A stretch of 9,301 nt of DNA from Deltaproteobacteria bacterium (lineage in GTDB: Bacteria > Desulfobacterota > Desulfobacteria > Desulfobacterales > SURF-7), in the NCBI GenBank assembly GCA_019307665.1, contig JAFDJC010000113.1:1-9301 (forward strand), in the 5' to 3' direction. Made by a program: the position numbers and the translations under genes. How positions within the stretch are numbered: the first letter of the stretch is position 1; every line of letters starts with the position of its first letter. The notes under the pieces were generated by a model, which was not told where the DNA came from, did not search any database, and saw only the letters and a program-made list of their open reading frames with translations. Shown here one piece after another: positions 1 to 6,192 of the stretch.

Positions 1-116
1 ATAACAGCCTGCAGGATAAGGTACCTGAAGTTTATGCAATCGGAGCATGCACAGAGCCGAAAACGTTAATTGTTGATGCAGTTAAAGCAGGAAACGAACT
101 TGCATCATCCATATGA
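1..116 (+). CDS. C-terminal end of an OYE/dienoyl-CoA-reductase-like flavoprotein (partial)
   Basis: Only the last 37 codons are inside the window; the first complete codon starts at base 3 and the stop is TGA at 114-116. The tail contains VYAIGACTEPKTLIVDAV, which lines up without gaps with the end of the two complete OYE-like proteins further right (their equivalent is IYSVGAAKKP followed by LIVDA). By hand about 19 of 37 residues match, so it is a more distant paralogue than those two are of each other. In this family the segment closes the FAD domain, where the 'A-x-G/D-x-x' stretch near the end contacts FAD. The MmgE/PrpD gene follows after 49 bases on the same strand, so the two are probably co-transcribed. 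The N-terminal catalytic barrel is not visible, so nothing can be said about its substrate. Confidence 0.85.
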   Translation, partial: NSLQDKVPEVYAIGACTEPKTLIVDAVKAGNELASSI

Positions 117-165
117 TTTGGATCTTCTCTCGATAATAATTATTTAACATGAAAGGATTGATATT

Positions 166-1569
166 ATGGACGGAGCAACCAAAATAGTTTCAGATTGGAT
201 CGTCAATGCAAAGTACGGTGATTTTCCCCAGGAAACCATTGACACAACAAAAGGGCTTCTTTTAAAGACTGTCACCGGTATGGTGGTCGGTGCAAGGGAA
301 CCGATTGGTAAAGTGATAACCAACTATCTTGCCAGGACAGCAGGTCCCGCTGTGGCAGGTGTTACCGGCGGCGGGTTCCGTACAACAGTTGAAGATGCTG
401 CATACGCTCATGGTGTTTTCGCCCATGCATCAGAGCTGGAAGATGATGAATTTCCAAAAACAGGTGACGGTCATGGTAATTTCTGGTCCTTTCCTGCCAT
501 CTTATCCCTTGGTGAGGATTGTTTTTCAAGCGGGCGAGAGCTGATCGTTTCAGCGATTATGTCCTGGGAAATACTCTCAAGATTAACCCGAGCTGCCTGC
601 GCGGGCAATGTAGAGGGGAAGATGGAATACACCGTAGCAAATCATACCGGTATCTCCACGGCAGCCTATAATGGAACCATCAGCACAACCGTGGGAGCGG
701 CTCGACTAATGGGACTCAATGCCGAGCAAACATTGCATGCATTGAGCCTTTCGGTTTCCCATGCAGCAGGAAAAGTTGCCCAGCTCGGGTTTGATGCCCA
801 TTTCATCGAGTCCGGAAACAGCTGCCGGACCGGAATACAATCCGCTATCTTTGCCAGAGAAGGCCTTACTGGCTGCACTGACATTTTTGAACGGCAGGAT
901 GGTGTCTTTGGCCCTGTCTGGTCAGAGGGGATGGTGGATGTAGACATCATGACAAAAGACCTTGGCAAGCCGCCTTTTATGGTTCATAACGTGGAATTCA
1001 AAAAATACGGCTGCTGCAATCTTATGCACGCCACAAATGATAATGTTCTGGAAGTGGTTGAAAAGAATGATTTAAAGCCTGAAGATATTGAACAGATCGA
1101 GGTGGGTGTTACCATGGTTGGCGACAAATTCTGCAACAGACCGGACCCGATATCACCCACAGAAGCAAGGTTCAGTTACCAGTTTGCCGCAGCTGAAATT
1201 GTACTGAGGCGTAAAATTGATTATTCTACTTTCTCTGAGAAGCGGCTGGCTGATGCTGATATCAGGGAGCTCGCAAAGAAGGTCAAAGTATTTACTCCTG
1301 AAGGATGGCCTCCAATGGGGCATCCTGGATCGAAAATTATTATCACTTTGAAAAACGGAGAGAAAATCGAAAATGAAGTGGCATCCCAATTGGGACATCC
1401 CTTAAGACCTCTTTCACTGGATCAGATCACCGATGTATCCAGGAACTTCCTTGAGGTGTATTTAAATAATCAGCAGGTGGACCTGGTAATCGATACAATG
1501 ACACACCTGGAGGAGAGATCGGATATCCGTTCCATGATGGATATGATGACAAATTTTCACAAACAGTAG
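166..1569 (+). CDS. MmgE/PrpD family protein (2-methylcitrate dehydratase / cis-aconitate decarboxylase superfamily)
   Basis: The protein has 467 residues, the usual length for this cytoplasmic family of cofactor-free dehydratases, decarboxylases and epimerases acting on small di- and tricarboxylic acids. The family pattern runs the whole length: HASELEDDEF (87-96) with H103 matches the acidic/His active-site stretch; NHTGIS (H160) precedes a small-residue helix and VGAARLMGL; SGNSCRTGIQSAIFAREGLTG matches the 'G-N-x-x-R-x-G...A..GftG' block; FKKYGCC...H (279-288) is the Lys/His block; ARFSYQFAAAEIVL follows. Where cis-aconitate decarboxylase has its active-site lysine (K207 in the human enzyme), this protein appears to have H212. 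An AAAGGA Shine-Dalgarno (152-157) lies 8 bases before the ATG and supports the start. It sits between two OYE-like genes, suggesting it supplies or consumes an unsaturated acid for them (inference). The family call is secure; the reaction is not known. Confidence 0.93.
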   Translation: MDGATKIVSDWIVNAKYGDFPQETIDTTKGLLLKTVTGMVVGAREPIGKVITNYLARTAGPAVAGVTGGGFRTTVEDAAYAHGVFAHASELEDDEFPKTGDGHGNFWSFPAILSLGEDCFSSGRELIVSAIMSWEILSRLTRAACAGNVEGKMEYTVANHTGISTAAYNGTISTTVGAARLMGLNAEQTLHALSLSVSHAAGKVAQLGFDAHFIESGNSCRTGIQSAIFAREGLTGCTDIFERQDGVFGPVWSEGMVDVDIMTKDLGKPPFMVHNVEFKKYGCCNLMHATNDNVLEVVEKNDLKPEDIEQIEVGVTMVGDKFCNRPDPISPTEARFSYQFAAAEIVLRRKIDYSTFSEKRLADADIRELAKKVKVFTPEGWPPMGHPGSKIIITLKNGEKIENEVASQLGHPLRPLSLDQITDVSRNFLEVYLNNQQVDLVIDTMTHLEERSDIRSMMDMMTNFHKQ

Positions 1570-1580
1570 TATTTTTTTTA

Positions 1581-1607
1581 GACAGGATTAACAGGATCAA
1601 CAAGATA
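1581..1607 (+). repeat. Three tandem copies of a 9-base unit
   Basis: Just after the MmgE/PrpD stop and a run of eight T, the sequence reads gacaggatt / aacaggatc / aacaagata: three imperfect 9-base units sharing 'acaggat' (the third is degenerate). It lies in non-coding DNA. Its role is unknown; it resembles short dispersed intergenic repeats, but only a genome-wide search could show that. Confidence 0.6.
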
Positions 1608-1612
1608 AAAAT

Positions 1613-1667
1613 ACGCTAAGTCCTGTTGCCCCCGTTTAAAGATGTTCGCCTGGAGAACGCTAAGTCC
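1613..1667 (+). repeat. 11-base direct repeat pair (acgctaagtcc)
   Basis: The same 11 bases, acgctaagtcc, occur at 1613-1623 and again at 1657-1667, a spacing of 44 bases, inside the 191-base non-coding gap between the MmgE/PrpD gene and the first complete OYE-like gene. It could be a repeated protein-binding site or debris of a repeat element. The copies are exact, but function is unknown. Confidence 0.45.
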
Positions 1668-1701
1668 ACAGTCAAAAGCTCTTTAAAAAACGTCCTTAAC
1701 G

Positions 1702-1723
1702 TCCCCCTTTAACAAAAGGGGGA
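1702..1723. other. Perfect 9-bp hairpin with tetraloop upstream of the first complete OYE-like gene
   Basis: TCCCCCTTT (1702-1710) pairs exactly with AAAGGGGGA (1715-1723) across the loop AACA. The stem ends 37 bases before the start codon of the next gene. There is no T-run directly after it on either strand, so it is not a convincing intrinsic terminator. It may be an attenuator-like or mRNA-stabilising structure, or a common C5/G5 intergenic repeat element. The structure is certain; the role is not. Confidence 0.5.
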
Positions 1724-1749
1724 TGTGTGGCTTAATAATTTTAAGCGAT

Positions 1750-1755
1750 GGAGAG
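1750..1755 (+). promoter_or_regulatory. Shine-Dalgarno that fixes the start of the first complete OYE-like gene
   Basis: GGAGAG lies 5 bases before the ATG at 1761. An in-frame ATG at 1725 would add 12 residues (MWLNNFKRWREK), but it overlaps non-coding hairpin DNA and has no good binding site. The tandem paralogue begins with exactly the MKYEKLL encoded at 1761, preceded by AAGGAG. The internal ATG is therefore preferred. Confidence 0.8.
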
Positions 1756-1760
1756 AAAAA

Positions 1761-3860
1761 ATGAAATATGAAAAGCTGTTATCTCCGATAAAGATCGGTG
1801 GCTGTGAGTTTAAGAACCGAATATATAAACCACCTTCAGCAACAAAACTGTTTAACAATACGAATGGGTATGTGAGTGAAGCAGGGAAACTGATTTACGA
1901 AGCCTGGGCAAAAGGCGGTGCGGGATGCGTCGTGGTCGAGTCTCCTGCCATTGGTGATGCATTAAGTATTGATATTCCGGACAAATTTTTAATAACCGAT
2001 GACAAGTTTATTCCCGGATTATCCGAGCTTGCCGGCGTCATACATAAACATGACTGCGCTGCATTGCTGCAGCTTTACCATGCCGGTCAGTGGCACTTAG
2101 GAATGATGTCAGGTTTGACACCTGTATCTTCGTCGCCTCACCCGCAGATATCTGAACTGGCGCCTGTGCCGGATTTGAGAATGCTTGCAGACAATGATCC
2201 CTGCGAAATGCTCTCTATTGAAAAAATTCAGATCCTTGAACAACAGTTTATTGATGCCGCAGAAAGGGCAGCCAAAGCCGGCTTTGACGGTCTGGAACTT
2301 GGCGCTGGTGCCAACCACCTGTTTGCAAGCTTTGTCTCTCGATACTGGAATTCAAGAAATGATGAGTATGGTTGCGACAGCTATGAGAACCGGGCAAGGT
2401 TCCTTGTCAATGTGATTAAAGGGACAAAAAAGCGTTTGGGCGACGACTTTACCATCATACTGACTTTCAATGGTGTGGAGGATAACATGGGTGACAAGGG
2501 CATAACCATAGAGGAAACCCTTGAACTGGTGAAATTGTATGAAGCCGCAGGCGTTGATGGGTTTCAGCCCAGAGGATATCAGCTATACAATCGTGCCAGC
2601 TACTGGACAGAACAGTATTTTTACCCTGAAAAAGCAACCGAGCTTCCGCCCAATATGGATTACAGTCACAGAGGCATCGGGGCATTCACCGGACTGGCAA
2701 CAGAGCTGAAAAAAGTCACATCCAAGCCCATCGTCATACCCGGAAAATGGGATCATGATTTTGATTATGCCGAAGAGGCATTAAACGACAATCGGGTTGA
2801 TGTGATTGCCATATGCCGGGGGTTGTTTGCGGACTCAGAGCTTCCCAATAAGGTTATAGGCGGAAGAATGGAAGAGATCGCCCCATGTACGGCCTGCCTG
2901 AGTTGCCTGACCGGCGGCATGCTGCCCATCCGTTGCAGGATTAATGCCTTTACCGGCGGTGATAAACCCTATAACGAATATCCTGAAGCAGAGACCAGGA
3001 AGAAAGTCCTGGTGGCCGGTGCCGGGCCTGCCGGTCTGGAAGCGGCAAGGGTCTGTGCCTTGCGGGGCCATGATGTCACTGTCTATTCCAAAGAGGGCTT
3101 TATCGGCGGACTCATGAATATGGCCAGTGTCATCAAAGGAGATTACCCTGAAGATATTCAGAAAATTGTAAAATATTTTCAGGTGCAGTTAGATAAATTG
3201 AATGTGAAAGTTGTAAAAGGCAAGGAAGTTGACTTAAAGGTTATAGAAAAGGAAAAGCCCGATGTCCTTGTACTTGCCACAGGGGCGGTGTTGTCTGAAC
3301 GGGAGATTCCCGGCAGGGACAATAAAATAGTGGTGAGTGACGGGTTCCTTAAAAAAGGTCTGGACCTGGCGCTTAAGGCAATGGATCCCTACAAGCTCAG
3401 CAAGGCAACAGAAAAATGGATGCCCGCAATCGGCAAATCCGTAATTATCATGGGAGGAGATATAAAAGCTGTTCAGTTATCGGAATTTCTCATAAAGCGG
3501 GGCAGGAAACTGACCATCGTGTGTGAAGAAGATGATATGACCTTTGGTGAAGGTCTGGCAAGGCTGCATAATTTCAAGCTCAATGAATATTTTGCGAAAA
3601 ATGGCGTGGAAGTCATAAAGAATGCCAGTTTCAAGGAGATCACCAAAACCGGTCTGACATTTACAACCCAGGATGGAAAAGAGCGAACCGTAGAAGCGGA
3701 TTCGATTATTCCCGTTCACCCCTTAAAGGAAAATAATAGCCTCAAAGAAAACCTGCAGGGAAAGGTTTCCGAAATTTATTCTGTAGGCGCAGCTAAAAAA
3801 CCGGCATCATTAATTGTTGATGCGGTTGAGGATGCTGCTGAAGTTGCATTCTCCATATAG
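1761..3860 (+). CDS. OYE/2,4-dienoyl-CoA-reductase-like FMN, Fe-S, FAD oxidoreductase (tandem copy 1)
   Basis: A 699-residue member of the Old Yellow Enzyme/dienoyl-CoA reductase/BaiCD/naphthoyl-CoA reductase superfamily, probably a cytoplasmic NAD(P)H-dependent reductase of C=C bonds near a carbonyl. Residues 1-370 form the FMN TIM barrel: KNRIYKPPSAT at 18-28, QLYHAGQW at 104-111, DGLELGAGANHL ending near 187, then SRNDEYG and ENRARF. C376, C379, C382 and C392 should hold a [4Fe-4S] cluster. VLVAGAGPAG has its glycines at 420, 422 and 425 (FAD domain). IIMGGDIKA (about 562-570) is the NAD(P)H fingerprint but is degenerate. Compared with E. coli dienoyl-CoA reductase, the Y166 proton-donor position appears to be H186 and E164 appears to be A184. 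The start at 1761 was chosen over 1725 (see the Shine-Dalgarno entry). It is about 90% identical to the next gene. The family is certain; the substrate is unknown. Confidence 0.93.
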   Translation: MKYEKLLSPIKIGGCEFKNRIYKPPSATKLFNNTNGYVSEAGKLIYEAWAKGGAGCVVVESPAIGDALSIDIPDKFLITDDKFIPGLSELAGVIHKHDCAALLQLYHAGQWHLGMMSGLTPVSSSPHPQISELAPVPDLRMLADNDPCEMLSIEKIQILEQQFIDAAERAAKAGFDGLELGAGANHLFASFVSRYWNSRNDEYGCDSYENRARFLVNVIKGTKKRLGDDFTIILTFNGVEDNMGDKGITIEETLELVKLYEAAGVDGFQPRGYQLYNRASYWTEQYFYPEKATELPPNMDYSHRGIGAFTGLATELKKVTSKPIVIPGKWDHDFDYAEEALNDNRVDVIAICRGLFADSELPNKVIGGRMEEIAPCTACLSCLTGGMLPIRCRINAFTGGDKPYNEYPEAETRKKVLVAGAGPAGLEAARVCALRGHDVTVYSKEGFIGGLMNMASVIKGDYPEDIQKIVKYFQVQLDKLNVKVVKGKEVDLKVIEKEKPDVLVLATGAVLSEREIPGRDNKIVVSDGFLKKGLDLALKAMDPYKLSKATEKWMPAIGKSVIIMGGDIKAVQLSEFLIKRGRKLTIVCEEDDMTFGEGLARLHNFKLNEYFAKNGVEVIKNASFKEITKTGLTFTTQDGKERTVEADSIIPVHPLKENNSLKENLQGKVSEIYSVGAAKKPASLIVDAVEDAAEVAFSI

Positions 3861-3861
3861 T

Positions 3862-3927
3862 GCAGATGTAATCTTGTTTGAAAAGATGGCGGTGGTCGGC
3901 GGTGCAGCCAATATGGCTGAAGGATAA
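3862..3927 (+). pseudogene. Scar of a lost FAD_binding_2 flavoprotein gene (about 21 codons)
   Basis: One base after the copy 1 stop codon, a different frame reads A-D-VILFEKMAVVGGAANMAEG followed by TAA. This matches residues 32-52 of the flavoprotein encoded at 6193-7626 (VIVFEKMAAIGGAANMAEG; 16 of 19 residues and about 44 of 57 bases identical by hand). The fragment covers the ribose-binding Glu and the GG loop of the FAD fold. It lacks a start codon, the preceding glycine-rich loop and the remaining 90% of the gene. Ten of the 13 base differences fall at third codon positions, the mark of divergence as a working gene before it was broken. The other flavoprotein (7709) is clearly less similar here. 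It indicates that copy 1 once had its own flavoprotein partner. Confidence 0.85.
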
Positions 3928-4003
3928 AACATTTCAACGGCTATAGGGATATTTCACTCTGAAACGGCCGTTGTTGATTTATAAATTAGTTAAGGAGTAA
4001 AAA

Positions 4004-6106
4004 ATGAAATACGAAAAACTACTATCGCCGATAAAGATAGGTGGCTGCGAGTTTAAGAATCGTATATATAAATCACCTTCAGGAACAAAACTGTTTGACA
4101 ATACGAATGGGTATGTGAGTGAAGCAGGGAAACTGATTTACGAAGCCTGGGCAAAAGGCGGAGCGGGATGTAGCGTGATCGAGTCTCCTGCCATTGGTGA
4201 TGAAATAAGTCAGGATGTTCCGAACAAGTTTTTAATAAACGATGACAAGTTTATTCCCGGATTATCCGAGCTTGCCACAGCCACACATAAACATGGCTGC
4301 GTTGCACTGATGCAGCTTTACCATGCCGGTCAGTGGCATTTAAGCAGCATGATGTCAGGTTTGACACCTGTATCTTCATCGCCTCACCCGCAGATATCTG
4401 AAATTGCGCCTGTGCCGGATCTGAGAATGCTTGCAGACAATGATCCCTGTGAAATGCTCTCGATTGAAAGGATCGAGATTATTGAACAGCAGTTTATTGA
4501 TGCGGCAGAAAGGGCAGCAAAGGCCGGTTTTGACGGACTGGAGCTTGGCGCGGGTGGCAACCACCTGTTTGCAAGCTTTCTCTCTCGATACTGGAATTCA
4601 AGAAATGATGCGTATGGCTGCGACAGCTATGAAAACAGGGCAAGAATCCTTGTCAATGTGATCAAAGGGGTAAAAAAGCGCTTAGGGGACGACTTTACCA
4701 TCGTACTGACTTTCAATGCTGTGGAAGATAACATGGGTGACAAGGGCATCACCATAGAGGAAACCCTTGAGATGGTGAAGTTATATGAAGCCGCAGGCGT
4801 CGATGGGTTTCAGCCCAGGGGATATCAGCTGTATAATCGTGCCAGCTACTGGACAGAACAGTATTTTTACCCTGAAAAAGCAACCGCGCTTCCGCCCAAT
4901 ATGGATTACAGTCACAAGGGTGTCGGGGCATTTATTGGGCTGGCAACAGAGCTGAAAAAAGTCACCTCCAAACCCATCGTCATACCCGGAAGATGGGATC
5001 ATGATCTTGACTATGCCGAAGAGGCATTAAACGACAATCGGGTTGATGTGATTACCATATGCCGAGGAATTGTTGCAGACAATGAACTTCCCAATAAGCT
5101 CAAAGATGGGAAAATGGAAGAGATCGCTCCCTGTACGGCCTGTTTGAATTGCCTGACCGGCGGTCTGGGGACCTTGCGCTGCAGGATAAATGCATTTACC
5201 TGCGGAGATAGACCCTATAACGAATATCCTGAAGCGGAAACCAAAAAGAAAGTCCTGGTGGCCGGCGCCGGGCCTGCCGGTCTGGAAGCGGCAAGGGTCT
5301 GTGCCTCGCGGGGCCATGATGTCACTGTCTATTCCAAAGAGGATTTTATCGGCGGGTTGATGAATATGGCCAGTGTCATCAAAGGAGATTACCCTGAAGA
5401 TATTCAGTCAATGGTAAAATACTTTCAGGTGCAGCTGGATAAATTAAATGTAAAGATTGTAAAGGGCAAGGAAGTCGATCTGAAGGTTATTGAAAAGGAA
5501 AAGCCCGATGTCGTTGTGATTGCCACAGGTGCTGTATTGTCTGAACGGGAGATTCCCGGCAGGGACAATAAAATAGTGGCGAGCGACGGATTCCTTAAAA
5601 AAGGTCTGGATCTGGCCCTGAAGGCGATCGACCCGTATAAGCTCAGCAAGGCTACAGAAAAATGGATGCCCGCAATCGGCAAATCCGTAATTATCATGGG
5701 CGGAGATGTTAAAGCCGTTCAGTTGTCTGAATTTCTTGTAACGCGTGGCAGGAAACTGACCATCGTGTGTGAAGAAGATGATATGGCCTTTGGTGAAGGT
5801 CTGCCAAGGCTGCATACTTTCAAGCTTAATGAATATTTTGCGAAAAATGGCGTGGAAGTTATAAAGAATGCCAGTTTCAAGGAGATCACCAAAACCGGCC
5901 TGACATTTACAACCCAGGATGGAAAAGAGCGAACCGTAGAAGCGGATTCGATTATTCCCGTTCATCCCTTAAAGGAAAATAATAGCCTTAAAGAAAACCT
6001 GCAGGGAAAGGTTTCCGAAATTTATTCTGTAGGCGCTGCGAAGAAACCGTCATCATTAATTGTTGATGCGATTGAGGATGGTTTCGAAGTTGCGTTTAAT
6101 ATATAG
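4004..6106 (+). CDS. OYE/2,4-dienoyl-CoA-reductase-like FMN, Fe-S, FAD oxidoreductase (tandem copy 2)
   Basis: A 700-residue paralogue of the preceding gene: I count 72 substitutions and one extra residue (HLSSMMSG versus HLGMMSG near residue 113), about 90% identity. The architecture is the same: FMN barrel (1-371), cysteines C377, C380, C383 and C393, FAD loop VLVAGAGPAG, and the degenerate NAD(P)H motif IIMGGDVKA. Near the flavin it carries S24 and G27 where copy 1 has P24 and A27, and G185 in place of A184; H187 sits where dienoyl-CoA reductase has its catalytic tyrosine. An additional cysteine, C400 (FTCGDRP), follows the cluster. An AAGGAG Shine-Dalgarno (3992-3997) sits 6 bases before the ATG. 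It is followed after 86 bases by an intact flavoprotein gene on the same strand, so this copy keeps the presumed OYE + flavoprotein pairing. The differences suggest a related but distinct substrate or redox potential (inference). Confidence 0.93.
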   Translation: MKYEKLLSPIKIGGCEFKNRIYKSPSGTKLFDNTNGYVSEAGKLIYEAWAKGGAGCSVIESPAIGDEISQDVPNKFLINDDKFIPGLSELATATHKHGCVALMQLYHAGQWHLSSMMSGLTPVSSSPHPQISEIAPVPDLRMLADNDPCEMLSIERIEIIEQQFIDAAERAAKAGFDGLELGAGGNHLFASFLSRYWNSRNDAYGCDSYENRARILVNVIKGVKKRLGDDFTIVLTFNAVEDNMGDKGITIEETLEMVKLYEAAGVDGFQPRGYQLYNRASYWTEQYFYPEKATALPPNMDYSHKGVGAFIGLATELKKVTSKPIVIPGRWDHDLDYAEEALNDNRVDVITICRGIVADNELPNKLKDGKMEEIAPCTACLNCLTGGLGTLRCRINAFTCGDRPYNEYPEAETKKKVLVAGAGPAGLEAARVCASRGHDVTVYSKEDFIGGLMNMASVIKGDYPEDIQSMVKYFQVQLDKLNVKIVKGKEVDLKVIEKEKPDVVVIATGAVLSEREIPGRDNKIVASDGFLKKGLDLALKAIDPYKLSKATEKWMPAIGKSVIIMGGDVKAVQLSEFLVTRGRKLTIVCEEDDMAFGEGLPRLHTFKLNEYFAKNGVEVIKNASFKEITKTGLTFTTQDGKERTVEADSIIPVHPLKENNSLKENLQGKVSEIYSVGAAKKPSSLIVDAIEDGFEVAFNI

Positions 6107-6126
6107 GCCAAATATCAGAAAGTGAA

Positions 6127-6150
6127 AAACCTCCCGCAGAGTTGAGGTTT
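6127..6150. other. Small hairpin between copy 2 and the first flavoprotein
   Basis: AAACCTC (6127-6133) pairs with GAGGTTT (6144-6150) around a 10-base loop. No T-run follows, so it is unlikely to end transcription. A 7-bp stem in an 86-base spacer could be chance. Confidence 0.25.
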
Positions 6151-6192
6151 GGGGACTTGATGGAAGGGATCATTGTTTCGTGAAAGGTTAAT

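Noticed and set aside
118..146. Sigma-70-like promoter TTGGAT - 17 - TATTTA before the MmgE/PrpD gene
   Set aside because: Each hexamer matches only 3 of 6 consensus bases in AT-rich DNA, and the gene probably belongs to the upstream transcript.
1725..1760. Upstream in-frame ATG adding MWLNNFKRWREK to OYE copy 1
   Set aside because: It begins right after the non-coding hairpin without a good ribosome binding site. The paralogue starts at the equivalent of 1761, where GGAGAG is well spaced.
3928..3941. Continued homology of the flavoprotein scar beyond its TAA (a 7-base TTCAACG match to 6371-6377)
   Set aside because: Seven bases after a needed gap could be chance, so the scar was ended at the stop codon.
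3935..3973. Hairpin CAACGGC / GCCGTTG and the palindrome AACGGCCGTT before OYE copy 2
   Set aside because: A 7-bp stem with a 25-base loop and no T-run is too weak to call a terminator; as an operator it is possible but unsupported.
5444..5965. 173-codon open frame on the minus strand
   Set aside because: It lies wholly inside OYE copy 2, resembles no family I recognise, and a related minus-strand frame occurs in copy 1 only because the sense sequence is duplicated. It is a shadow frame.
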